This document shows positions 26,001 through 31,376 of a stretch of 64,000 bases of DNA, piece by piece. The DNA lies in contig NC_064038.1 in assembly GCF_932526225.1 (NCBI RefSeq), positions 13,763,070-13,827,069 of the forward strand, read 5' to 3'. A program made the position numbers and the translations under genes. Each line of letters starts with the position of its first letter. Positions within the stretch are counted from its first letter, which is position 1. The stretch is from Nematostella vectensis. Taxonomy: Eukaryota > Cnidaria > Anthozoa > Actiniaria > Edwardsiidae. Under the pieces are notes generated by a model, which saw only the letters and a list, made by a program, of their open reading frames with translations, ran no database searches and was not told where the DNA came from.

Positions 26001-27903
26001 TGGGAGAATCTTGCTCCTGTCATTAAAGGAATATGGTAAGGAAAACGTAAGATTGTTAATTTTAACACGAAACAGCTAAAAAAAAAACTCGCATTGTAGT
26101 TGAAGTTTATAAGCATGGGCACGTTAGACCGTAATCTTGTATGTTCCTTTGACCATAGTCTTTTATACTGTATGTACCTTTGACTATGGCCCTATATCCT
26201 GTATATGTGCCTTCGACCATGGTCGTTTATCCTGTATGTACGTTAGACCATGGTCCTTTATCCTGTATGTATGTAGGACCATGGCCCTATATCCTGTATG
26301 TGCCTTGGACCATGGCCCTATATCCTTTATGTACCTTGGGCCATGGTCCTTTATCCTATATGTACCTTGGACCATAGCCCTTTATCCTGTATGCACCTTG
26401 CGCCATGCTCCTTTATCCTATATGTACCTTGGGCCATGGTCCTTTATCCTATATGTACCTTGGACCATAGCCCTGTATCCTGTATGTGCCTTGTTTAAAA
26501 GTCCATTATTCCATACGCACCTTTGACCAAGGTCCTATATTCCACTCGACTGGACAGTCCACTATGGCACATGCGCGTTTCCGTCTGGGAGGAGTCAATC
26601 GCGCACACTTCCATAAACTTATTCGTCGATTATGTCTATTTACGCATCTTCGAAATCTGTGTTGTACCCCTGTTCCGCATGTTTTTGAACAAGGTCTCCA
26701 GGGGGAGGTATACCACCTTTACAAAGAAAGGAAACAGAATAAAACATATTTTCAGTGCTAAAGCCAAAGTGTGGGTTATTGCTAAAACCTTTTTTATGTT
26801 TTAAGGACATTAACAATGCGGTGGCATACATGCAAGGCGTAGGCCGCTACAGGCATCTACCTGGGATCTCTAAGGATGGCTGTCTTATTGACTTTCACCC
26901 TTTATTTCCAAATAGTTACCTATGATTGTACCCCTCGGATAAAAAGCGCCGATATTCACTGATAGACTGTGAAGCGTGTAATTTTAAACTTAATGGTGAA
27001 TGTCCATCTCACCACGCTGACAAAAAGATCCAATATTGCTTTGCCAATTTAAATTGCGTGGTCGTTACCCTTGTCTTACCAGAAAACACGCCGTGTTCGG
27101 AATGTGTTCGGGTACTCAATTTTTAAATTTTTGACATGTAGTGTTAAAACACTACATGTCAAAACGCACTTTATGGTTTCCAATGATAACCGAACATACA
27201 CCGATAACCAAATGCTTAAAGCGGCAATAATTGCACCAGTTTACCTCAACCGATAAAAGACAAAATAATATATTAGAATCTGCCCTATTTAACAGGCCAT
27301 ACGCTCGAAGAAACTCCTAAAATGCACACTGCTTTTGTAATTTTAAAATATTTTTCGCGTTTTCGTTAAAAAATCATCGTAAATGATTATGTAATTGTTC
27401 AGACCCATCTGTGTGCTTACCCATGAAGAATTCTCGGATCGTTGGGTTACCTGTGTTTACAAGGCGTGACGTTACACACTCTCCGGTGAGTTCCCGGATG
27501 TTGAAGATCCCTGCATCTACTGGGGTCAACCGCTGATTCCTTTGTGTTGTCGTAGCAAATAAAAATCGCAGTCTGAATACCTAAAAAATATAAAATTAAC
27601 GAGTAAAAATAAATCCGCTGACCAGACTGGGGCCAAATCTGCATCTAGGACAATGTCTTGGTCTACATTTGACATGGGCTACATTAACACGTGCAATTAT
27701 AGTAGGGATTCGCCATAGAATAGAAGATGCTAAAGATTTATATCAATTTATATCTGAAAGAGAAAGGACAATTTATTCAATCACAAGAATTTTGATTAGT
27801 TATATCATAGTTTGTCCAACATCTGATTGGTCGACTTACCGCCACCGCATGACAAGGAACATCTCGTGAATCTGTCGACTTTATACACGTATCTGTTAAG
27901 TTT
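341..27903 (-). CDS. Giant ADAMTSL/papilin-like secreted protein: 3 TSP1 repeats and at least 19 Ig domains (partial at both ends)
   Basis: Twenty-seven minus-strand exons join in one reading frame. In transcript order: 27840-27903, 27451-27580, 26521-26716 and 25536-25683 (three TSP1 repeats); 25219-25272, 24069-24113 and 23566-23613 or 23584-23613 (linker); then Ig exons from 23126-23467 down to 341-670. TSP1 cores such as CSLSCGGG, CSKTCGTG and CSVSCGEG, each followed by paired cysteines, are the form found in ADAMTS, ADAMTSL and papilin proteins. The Ig domains carry C...W...YxC and the GxPxPxxxW signature of the ADAMTSL/papilin Ig set. Known ADAMTSL and papilin proteins have only a few Ig domains, so 19 or more is an expansion. 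No transmembrane segment is visible. The first exon with signal peptide and the 3' end were not found. Extracellular matrix location is inferred from the domains. Hemicentin is an alternative, but it has Ig before TSP1 and many more Ig domains. Confidence 0.85.
1250..1730. repeat. Minisatellite, about 58-bp unit with long G runs
   Basis: About eight units of TAAACTGGGGACATTGCCGC followed by a Gly-neutral spacer and a G-run of 6 to 13. It lies mid-intron between Ig exons 26 and 27 and does not copy an exon junction. The G-runs on the plus strand could form quadruplexes. Confidence 0.9.
1938..2196. repeat. ATG/GAT trinucleotide-rich microsatellite
   Basis: Imperfect GATGAT repeats with interspersed GAC. 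It lies about 70 bp downstream (minus strand) of the exon 26 donor. A methionine-rich open frame over it is only a by-product. Confidence 0.9.
2264..2587 (-). CDS. Exon 26 seen: Ig domain 18
   Basis: 108 codons, phase 1-1. Starts DTYGPKISTVET. Shows SKVGASVTALSGVTV, CQAIGLPVPTITW and DSGDYVCNATSANGQG. Donor GTGAGT. Confidence 0.9.
2787..3110 (-). CDS. Exon 25 seen: Ig domain 17
   Basis: 108 codons, phase 1-1. Starts GSIPVITRSADV. Shows VTIGTKVTLLASSSI, CKAIGIPKPVVTW and DTGNVVCTANNARGSD. Donor GTACGT. Confidence 0.9.
3841..4161 (-). CDS. Exon 24 seen: Ig domain 16
   Basis: 107 codons, phase 1-1. Starts EPRGPFIESSSQ. Shows LIGSNLTVLAGASV, CSATGLPMPVTSW and DSGVYACLARSPAGE. Donor GTATGG. The intron 5' of it starts with a short inverted-repeat element. 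Confidence 0.9.
4213..4380. mobile_element. MITE-like inverted-repeat element
   Basis: The ends GGTTCTCACTTGGACGTAAA and, in reverse complement, GGTTCTCACTTGAACGTAAA form imperfect terminal inverted repeats. The interior has GCAAGC-type short repeats. No open frame. A related end starts near 20023 (GGTTCTCACTAGAACAGGAC). Confidence 0.6.
4625..4954 (-). CDS. Exon 23 seen: Ig domain 15
   Basis: 110 codons, phase 1-1. Starts GARPRIILSRNV. Shows HIGDYISLLAGSSL, CNATGIPSPTYSW and DSGRYTCQASNLEGSD. Donor GTAGGA. Confidence 0.9.
5262..5880. repeat. 45-bp minisatellite copying the exon 22 splice donor
   Basis: About 13 units. On the minus strand each contains CTCACTATACTAG followed by GTGAGC or GTTAGC. 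The real exon 22 end is CTCACCATACTAG followed by GTAGGC. The array starts directly after this exon. Confidence 0.9.
5914..6216 (-). CDS. Exon 22 seen: Ig domain 14
   Basis: 101 codons, phase 1-1. Starts DPSNPNITLSRD. Shows VIIGSDVTVIDGSTI, CSAVGVPKPTLSW and DGSIKCVASNFYGTD. Its 3' end and donor recur in the 5.26-5.88 kb array. Confidence 0.9.
6320..7060. repeat. 43-bp minisatellite copying the exon 21 splice donor
   Basis: About 17 units. On the minus strand each holds GGCAACCTCTAATATGACG and then TTTATAG followed by GTAAGTAGTGACGTCAC. The real junction is ATGACTTTTATAG followed by GTAAGTAATGACGTCAC. At least 25 exon bases are part of every unit. Confidence 0.92.
7026..7352 (-). CDS. Exon 21 seen: Ig domain 13
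   Basis: 109 codons, phase 1-1. Starts GPVAPKIQLSNK. Shows LLVGDTLTTLSGTRT, CPATGFPNPLIRW and NGVYKCLASNPGGDA. The last 25 or so exon bases and donor GTAAGT are the unit of the 6.32-7.06 kb array. Confidence 0.9.
7740..7870 (-). repeat. tRNA-like / SINE-like sequence in intron
   Basis: The minus strand has an A-box-like TAGTGGAGAGCGCTAGAC and a B-box-like GTGCTCGAGTCTC about 35 bases later. That spacing suits an internal Pol III promoter, as in tRNA-derived SINEs. No clean acceptor stem was found, so a functional tRNA is unlikely. Confidence 0.3.
7845..8060. repeat. Three-copy tandem duplication of the exon 20 donor
   Basis: Unit about 75 bp. On the minus strand TACACGACTGTCGTAG then GTAGGCCGCAAATGATAG (the real junction) recurs as TACACAACGTCGTAA then GTAGGCCGCAACTGATAG and as CTGTCGAGG then GTAGGCCACAATTGATAG. 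All three keep the GT. Confidence 0.85.
8050..8295 (-). CDS. Exon 20 seen: core of Ig domain 12
   Basis: 82 codons, phase 1-1. Starts GNITILEGKDLELQCPSIG, then TPKPAVTWF and QGQYMCKSKNIAGED, ending TTVVG before GTAGGC. The end of this exon and its donor are partly repeated twice more downstream (7.85-8.05 kb). Confidence 0.88.
8915..9010 (-). CDS. Exon 19 seen: first part of Ig domain 12
   Basis: A 32-codon phase 1-1 exon after TTTGTCAG, with donor GTGAGT. It encodes DKIEKRVAPKILSSKKN and ends YHIIG. It supplies the A-strand region before the Ig core in exon 20, the only Ig domain here that is split by an intron. Confidence 0.75.
9212..9514 (-). CDS. Exon 18 seen: Ig domain 11
   Basis: 101 codons, phase 1-1. 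Starts EPKAPTIMTLDD. Shows VTIGANVSALRGSSI, CTAEGLPVPFVVW and DSGRYDCVATNLKG. Donor GTACTT. Confidence 0.9.
9875..10219 (-). CDS. Exon 17 seen: Ig domain 10
   Basis: 115 codons, phase 1-1. Starts APFKPFIRSTW. Shows VTIGDKVETLTGTEV, CPVEGLPPPKVTW and DSGRYSCRAVNNLGQD. Donor GTAAGG. Confidence 0.9.
10422..10757 (-). CDS. Exon 16 seen: Ig domain 9
   Basis: 112 codons, phase 1-1. Starts IEDPVIHAEKA. Shows SIGNAITVLKGSRV, CHATGFPQPIVQW and LSGEYACLATNKGG. Donor GTACAG. Confidence 0.88.
10915..11322. repeat. 39-bp minisatellite abutting the exon 15 donor
   Basis: About ten units of TAACATTCATCACTAGGTCT followed by TACCCATAACCATTACCAT. On the minus strand each unit carries GGGTAAGACC, a strong donor-like motif. 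The first unit starts within about 5 bp of the real donor, but exon bases are not clearly included. Confidence 0.9.
11328..11624 (-). CDS. Exon 15 seen: Ig domain 8
   Basis: 99 codons, phase 1-1. Starts DPTKPKIRGAPK. Shows VDVGSTITTIPGVSL, CSAQGLPAPTIRW and RTYTCVASNVAGND. Donor GTACTA is weak. The 10.92-11.32 kb array begins a few bases past it. Confidence 0.9.
12296..12619 (-). CDS. Exon 14 seen: Ig domain 7
   Basis: 108 codons, phase 1-1. Starts EAQQPVIEFISK. Shows IGTTITLLAGAKLVLQCP, TGVPLPSTSW and DSGKYQCTASNV. Donor GTAAGT. It follows the largest intron, 5.7 kb, nearly all minisatellite. Confidence 0.9.
12670..18320. repeat. 5.6 kb minisatellite, 29-bp unit, copying the exon 13 splice donor
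   Basis: Roughly 190 units of GACGTACCTATGACTTGTAT followed by AGCCTTTTT. On the minus strand each gives ACAAGTCATAG followed by GTACGTC, identical to the real exon 13 end and donor. A higher-order repeat is visible: the variant GACGCACCCATGACTTG occurs at about 14243, 15713 and 17067, so blocks of about 1.35-1.47 kb have been copied. Variants include GTGCC, CGTTTC and GAGCTACC units. Confidence 0.95.
18314..18661 (-). CDS. Exon 13 seen: Ig domain 6
   Basis: 116 codons, phase 1-1. Shows VVIGNSLEVLSGTDV, CPVRGTPSPFIFW and VSGSYECVASNVGGAD. The last exon bases and the donor (ACAAGTCATAG then GTACGTC) are the founding unit of the 5.6 kb minisatellite that fills the next intron. Confidence 0.9.
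18735..19505. repeat. 39-bp minisatellite related to the exon 12 splice donor
   Basis: About 19 units of GGGGTAGATAAACTAACTGA followed by TAATAATGATTAAGGTACA. On the minus strand ATTATTATCA followed by GTTAGTTTATCTACC parallels the real exon end AGTATTATCA followed by GTAAGTCTGGCTACC. The donor copies are weakened from GTAAGT to GTTAGT. Confidence 0.85.
19575..19904 (-). CDS. Exon 12 seen: Ig domain 5
   Basis: 110 codons, phase 1-1. Starts DGRKPKINALTG. Shows ITIGQDLRVVEKMNV, CPIVGFPKPVVTW and DTGQYICSAVNPIGED. Ends SIIS at donor GTAAGT. Units of the 18.74-19.50 kb array copy this end. Confidence 0.9.
20614..20884. mobile_element. MITE-like element with a minisatellite core
   Basis: Perfect 22-bp terminal inverted repeats begin CACGTGTCGCCCCATGACAG on each strand. 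The interior is about eight units of ATGGATTCCGGATTCCATAT plus CTCATTTTTTC. No transposase is encoded. A clear target-site duplication was not seen. Confidence 0.75.
20970..21245. repeat. Dispersed repeat, copy A
   Basis: Shares blocks with 59085-59305 in the same order: CTTTGTTATnnnnnATAA, AAGGAAACTTCAnAATAACA, TTGGTTACnnGCTTGAnTT and CGnTTGATTnGCnTTCTTTA-like ends. The two copies sit in introns of different genes, so this is an old interspersed element. Confidence 0.6.
21279..21602 (-). CDS. Exon 11 seen: Ig domain 4
   Basis: 108 codons, phase 1-1. Starts DPQKPTIISQ. Shows VTIGIQTTVLSGITL, CPTRGLPAPDVTW and QGNIRCVARNAAGQDTA. Donor GTGCGT. Confidence 0.9.
21903..22235 (-). CDS. Exon 10 seen: Ig domain 3
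   Basis: 111 codons, phase 1-1. Starts LAPPIIAAERK. Shows ITIGTNLTVMAGTDV, CPVKTRPEPGLSW and DDAGSYTCIARNNAGKD. Donor GTAGGT. Confidence 0.9.
22349..22446 (-). pseudogene. Relic duplicate of Ig exon 13
   Basis: About 98 bp closely match the first third of exon 13, including the blocks GATGACGTCACCAA and ATCACTACAGTAACCGGCTT (plus strand). A few bases are deleted and the rest of the Ig domain, including cysteines and tryptophan, is missing. It sits in the intron right after exon 9 and cannot encode an Ig fold. It is direct evidence that Ig exons are copied within this gene. Confidence 0.8.
22467..22787 (-). CDS. Exon 9 seen: Ig domain 2
   Basis: 107 codons, phase 1-1. Shows VTITVGTTVTLYKGTTL, then CPVMGKPTPTVYW, and YTCHAYN in place of the usual DSGxYxCxAxN. 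Ends VNVLG before GTGAGA. A relic of exon 13 lies about 20 bp past this donor. Confidence 0.9.
22950..23074. repeat. GACA / GACG tetranucleotide microsatellite
   Basis: About 20 AGAC units pass abruptly into about ten GGAC units. It lies 50-175 bp downstream of the exon 8 donor. Confidence 0.95.
23126..23467 (-). CDS. Exon 8 seen: Ig domain 1
   Basis: 114 codons, phase 1-1. It starts RPTIILSKKKEYLLKK, then VLVGSSVW, first cysteine in VKCRTPDE, core tryptophan in MIQWF, second cysteine in GTYQCKATRLAG, and ends TLKIL before GTTAGT. It is the most divergent Ig domain, lacking the GxPxPxxxW signature. Confidence 0.85.
23566..23613 (-). CDS. Exon 7 seen: Ser/Ala/Gly linker mini-exon
   Basis: After TTGTATAG the frame reads SDASAAGPS. 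Two donors keep phase 1: GTGACG, ending the exon at 23584, or GTTTGC, ending it at 23566 and adding GDGSIK. This could be alternative donor use. Confidence 0.5.
23614..24068. other. Intron, no feature seen
   Basis: AT-rich intron between linker mini-exons 6 and 7, with short GTAGTGCGA-type near-repeats at 23740-23860. No coding or mobile signal was found. Confidence 0.5.
24069..24113 (-). CDS. Exon 6 seen: acidic linker mini-exon
   Basis: A 15-codon exon, phase 1-1, between TGTAG and GTAGGAG, encoding IQGDEPIDQEPDLP. It is supported only by splice sites, phase and position between the TSP1 and Ig exons. Confidence 0.55.
24762..24895. mobile_element. MITE-like inverted-repeat element
   Basis: The left end GAATACAGCATGGAAAGTGC and right end (reverse complement) GAATACTACATGGAAAATGC pair. 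Inner TTTTTATTCAC blocks also pair. No open frame. It lies in the intron between linker exons 5 and 6, which also holds CACATGACACAACAAG near-repeats. Confidence 0.6.
25219..25272 (-). CDS. Exon 5 seen: linker mini-exon with GC donor
   Basis: An 18-codon exon, phase 1-1, after TTTCCTCAG. It encodes SQPTDTPYAFSGAGQSY. The only donor that keeps frame is GCAAGT, a GC-AG intron with an otherwise perfect consensus. It is low-complexity linker between the TSP1 and Ig regions. Confidence 0.6.
25319..25453. mobile_element. MITE-like inverted-repeat element
   Basis: The left arm CCTGGGCCGGCTTCATAGAA and right arm (reverse complement) CCAGGGCCCGGTTCCTCGAA continue with AGCAAGTTAACGCTAA against AGCAGGTTAGCGCTTA. 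It is a long imperfect foldback without coding capacity. Confidence 0.65.
25536..25683 (-). CDS. Exon 4 seen: TSP1 repeat 3 core
   Basis: Acceptor CGTTGCAG, donor GTGAGA, phase 0 in and 1 out. It encodes CSVSCGEGIRRRSIACRQ and ends with KCKDSDC, completing the third TSP1 repeat. The upstream intron end carries a short ATATTTCC-type pyrimidine-rich tandem repeat (minus strand). Confidence 0.85.
25733..25822. repeat. GGAAATATGGTTA short tandem repeat
   Basis: About seven imperfect 13-bp units. On the minus strand these are pyrimidine-rich and lie just before the exon 4 acceptor, so they may serve as its polypyrimidine tract. Confidence 0.8.
26128..26520. repeat. 31-bp minisatellite copying the exon 3 splice donor
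   Basis: About 12 units of TATGTACCTTGGACCATGGT followed by CCTTTATCCTG. On the minus strand each gives AAAGGACCATGGTCCAAG followed by GTACATACAGGATA. The real exon 3 end is ATAGGACCTTGGTCAAAG followed by GTGCGTATGGAATA. Confidence 0.85.
26521..26716 (-). CDS. Exon 3 seen: complete TSP1 repeat 2 and start of repeat 3
   Basis: Phase 2 in, phase 0 out, 66 codons after joining. The product reads RWYTSPWRPCSKTCGTG, then cysteines at the expected spacing, then VEWNIGPWSK, which opens repeat 3. The donor is GTGCGT. This junction lies at the edge of a 31-bp minisatellite whose units copy it. Confidence 0.85.
27129..27164. repeat. Perfect 17-bp palindrome with 2-nt spacer
   Basis: TTTTGACATGTAGTGTT, spacer AA, AACACTACATGTCAAAA. 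It lies in the intron between TSP1 exons 2 and 3. It could be the core of a degraded foldback element or a hairpin. Confidence 0.9.
27220..27400. repeat. Dispersed repeat related to 1035-1240
   Basis: Shared ordered blocks with 1035-1240 include CACCAGTTTAC, CCTCAACCGA, AGACAAAA, AGAAACT, CACACTGCT and AATATTTTTCGC. Copies therefore lie in the first and last introns seen of the Ig gene. No coding frame. Confidence 0.6.
27451..27580 (-). CDS. Exon 2 seen: second half of TSP1 repeat 1
   Basis: It begins after TTTTTTAG in phase 1 and ends in phase 2 before GTAACC. The product has C...SRC...RVCNVTPC, the standard cysteine pattern that completes the repeat opened by exon 1. Confidence 0.85.
27840..27903 (-). 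CDS. Exon 1 seen: first half of TSP1 repeat 1
   Basis: Acceptor TTCCAG, then 21 codons plus one base, donor GTAAGT. It encodes YKVDRFTRCSLSCGGG, the N-terminal strand of a TSP1 repeat. The phase 0 start means at least one more coding exon lies upstream, which I could not find. Confidence 0.8.
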
Positions 27904-30061
27904 CTGGAAGATCAAAGTACATAGGAATAAATCACATCTTCAGTCAGTCACTCCGACCCCACCCTAAAAGAATTGCCCAGTTTCCTTGCATGTATCTGCA
28001 TGTTATAGTGTGATGCGAACTAGAGTGGCGACTATGTTAAACGCAACAAGACCGACAAAAAACGGGATAGACGAGGCAAGCAAATATCAATCAGCATGGT
28101 ATCATTTCAGCGCATTCCAAAATATCGAGAAAACTAAATCAAAATTGCGATTCTCGCAGCATGAGTCGAAACCATTTAGTGTGCACTGACAATCAAAACA
28201 ACCGAGACAACAAGAAAACTCGACAACCAAGTAGATCAATACTTTATGAAAAAACGAGTACGGCACACAATTTTTGATACTGATAACAATGGTTGTATGT
28301 CCTTCAGAGAGAGATAGCTATAGGCCGTGATACAGGGAGCAACACCCTTCATGTACAAATATGCTTTGTTGTCTCTTTAAGTTGAAAGCATTTAGGAGAA
28401 GGCAACTGGGTTTTTTGTCTCATCCGAAAGACTGGAATCCAGGAGAAACGAATTTAAACAACGTACAACGCTAAATTCAAATAGCAATATCATTTATTAG
28501 GTCTTATGTTCGCCTTCTGCATAACGTCTACAAGGATTTCCGACTAGTCCATCGTTTTGTTTAAACATATGATTTAAAGCACTGGGATTACTTTTGCTGA
28601 TTGACTGAACGCGGCACGTATCACGTGCTTTCTGTGGCTAGCTAAACTCGGTAACTTTTAATTTGCTGGGCTCTCTGTGCTATGTGGCATAGGGAGTGTA
28701 TTATATCTTTTTTATGGTTTCGTGTGTTATCGCAGTCAAGTCAAAAAAGTTTCACAGGCTCGCAAGTGGTCCGTTCACTGCATGGCTAAGAGAGCTCTTT
28801 CCTTGGCCGTCAACACGCTTCGCTGAGCATCCTGATACGAGATGCCTAAACAAGGTTCTGTCCAATCACAAACAGCAAAGATAATAAAAGTCTTGTATTA
28901 CTCAAGTGAGCGCTGTTAGGTCACCGAGTTATCCGGAATGAGTGAGGCATGCAGTTCGCAAGATTGTGAGATGATTTTATTGTTGGAATGTCTGGCCGAC
29001 ATGTGTTTCGTGACCCGAAGATCGCCCGCAACTACCCGTAAAAATCCCGCTGGGCAGACAGCCTGAAAAGAATCCCCGTAAGTTGTGCAAAGCTTAGCTA
29101 GGCTTCCAAATCCTTCATTTACACGGCTATATATAAAAGAAATGAAAAAAATCAGGATATAATCAATTTTGCCATCCTCGTAACTTTTAAACACCTGTTA
29201 TTCAAGTATACGGGACGCAAAAGAGAGACAGTTATTTCAGAATGAAAAGACTATATTGCAAGAATTTTGTTTTTGAGATCTGAGGGCAAAGACCAATGTC
29301 CTGAGGGCATGGCCGGCAACTTTAATTGTCAAATACAAATACTCACCCAGACCGATCTCAAGACACTATCATTTCTCAAGGTTTTGACTCAAAATTCCCC
29401 AGATAGGCTGCACGCTAAATAGCTATTTGCAGTAGTGCGAAAACATAAATGCGATAAATAACGGCGCACTAACGGTTGATGATTGTCCTAAGACTGCTTC
29501 GAGCTACTTATACTAGTACTGTACAATATAGCAGCAGGTGGGAAAGAAGGCTTTTGCCATGATCAACCACACATGTCAGCTAGTAACGTGTAATAGACTA
29601 AGCGCATAACATCGATAGCCTTTATACATATCTAATCGTTAAAATTGTGCGAATGGAAGTAGCCTTAGAGTGTCAGAAATGCCGGAGCCAGACCCCCCGC
29701 ATTAGATAGAGCGGCGGATGCAAAGCTTCAAAGAGAGACAGCCGAAACATGACAAACAAGAAAGCAATTTTGCTAGTTTTGCTTACCATACTTGTTAACA
29801 CGTTAACACGCCGCTGTTTTACACTTATTGCTATAATCCGAGTCACACAAAGCACTATTTCCATCGGCTAATAATGTAAGTGACTTATATATTTTCAATG
29901 AAATATTGCTACTCAAATATCTGACTTTAATCGTAGATGGTTATTTTGAAGTTTGTTGAAAGTGGATCTTTGTGTTTTCAGAGGGGCAAAATATGTAAAG
30001 ACATATTTTGACTGATGTTATGAGGTATTTCAAAGGATTATCGTGACACGTCATGTATTAG
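27904..30061. other. No gene supported
   Basis: AT-rich sequence upstream of the first TSP1 exon seen. It should contain further 5' exons of the large Ig gene, since exon 1 begins in phase 0, but none could be supported by both splice sites and domain content. Confidence 0.5.
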
Positions 30062-31376
30062 ATAAAAGATAAAACTAAGACACAGATGATGTCGTGTCAC
30101 CTGTCACGATACCACTAAGACACAGACAATGTCACGCCGCGTGTCACGATACCCCTAAGACACAGACGATGTCACGTCACCTGTCACGATACCCCTAAGA
30201 CACAGACAATGTCACGCCGCGTGTCACGATACCCCTAAGACACAGACGATGTCACGTCACCTGTCACGATACCCCTAAGACACAGACAATGTCACGTCAC
30301 CTGTCACGATTCCCCTAAGACACAGATTATGTCACGTCACGTGTCACGATACCCCTAAGACACAGACGATGTCACGCCACGTGTCACGATACCCCTAAGA
30401 CACAGACGATGTCACGTCACGTTTCACGATACCCCTAAGACACAGATGATGTCACGTCACCTGTCACGAAACCCCTAAGACATAGACGATGTCACGTCAC
30501 CTGTCACGAAACCCCTAAGATACAGATGATGTCACGCCACCTGTCATGATACCCCTAAGATACAGATGATGTCACGCCACCTGTCATGATACCCCTAAGA
30601 CACAGATGATGTCACGCCACCTGTCATGATACCCCTAAGATACAGATGATGTCACGCCACCTGTCATGATACCACTAAGATATAGATGATGTCACACCAC
30701 CTGTCATGACACCCTTAAGACACAGATGATGTCACGCCACCTGTCATGATACCATCAAGACATAGGCGGAGTCACGTCACCTGTGACGATACCCCTAAGA
30801 TACAAACGATTTTACTTCGCGTGTCACGATACCCGTAAGACAGAGATGATGTCCCGTCACGTTTCACGATATCTCCAAGAGACAGACGTCACGATAACCG
30901 TAAGATACAGACGATGTCACGCCACCTGCCATGATACCATTAAGACAGACGGAGTCACGTCACCTGTGACGATACCCCTAAGATACAAACGATTTTACTT
31001 CGCGTGTCACGATACCCGTAAGACAGAGATGACGTCCCGTCACGTTTCACGATATCTCCAAGAGACAGACTTCACGATAACCGTAAGAAACAGACGATGT
31101 CACGCCACCTGTCATGATACCATTAAGACATAGACGATGTCACGCCACCTGTCATGATACCATTAAGACATAGGCGGAGTCACGTCACCTGTGACTATAC
31201 CCCTAAGATACAGACGATTTTACTTCGCGTGTCACGATACCCGTAAGACAGAGATGATGTCACGTCACGTTTCACGATATCTCCAAGAGACAGACGATTT
31301 TACTTCGCGTGTCACGATAACCGTAAGATACAGACGATGTCACGCCGCGTGTCACGATACTCCACAGACGATGCTG
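30062..31376. repeat. 40-bp minisatellite of about 33 units
   Basis: Units of CCCTAAGACACAGACGATGT followed by CACGTCACCTGTCACGATA. Two larger blocks near 30780-30930 and 30960-31110 are copies of each other (about 175 bp), as is part of 31190-31310. On the minus strand each unit has CAGGTGACGTGACATC and TCTTAGGGG, donor-like and acceptor-like motifs, but I found no real exon at either edge. Confidence 0.92.

Noticed and set aside
26137-26526. 129-residue repeat-containing frame on the plus strand
   Set aside because: It covers the 31-bp array and is antisense to the Ig gene; no homology-like motif.
28916-29194. Candidate upstream TSP1/cysteine exon near CTTTTCAG at about 29068
   Set aside because: The frame after this acceptor (AVCPAGFLRVV) has no TSP1 cysteine pattern and runs to a stop without a usable donor.
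29673-29864. Possible signal-peptide exon of the large Ig gene (minus, MVSKTSKIAFLFVMF)
   Set aside because: Hydrophobic start is suggestive, but there is no convincing donor and no evidence that it joins the phase 0 exon at 27903.
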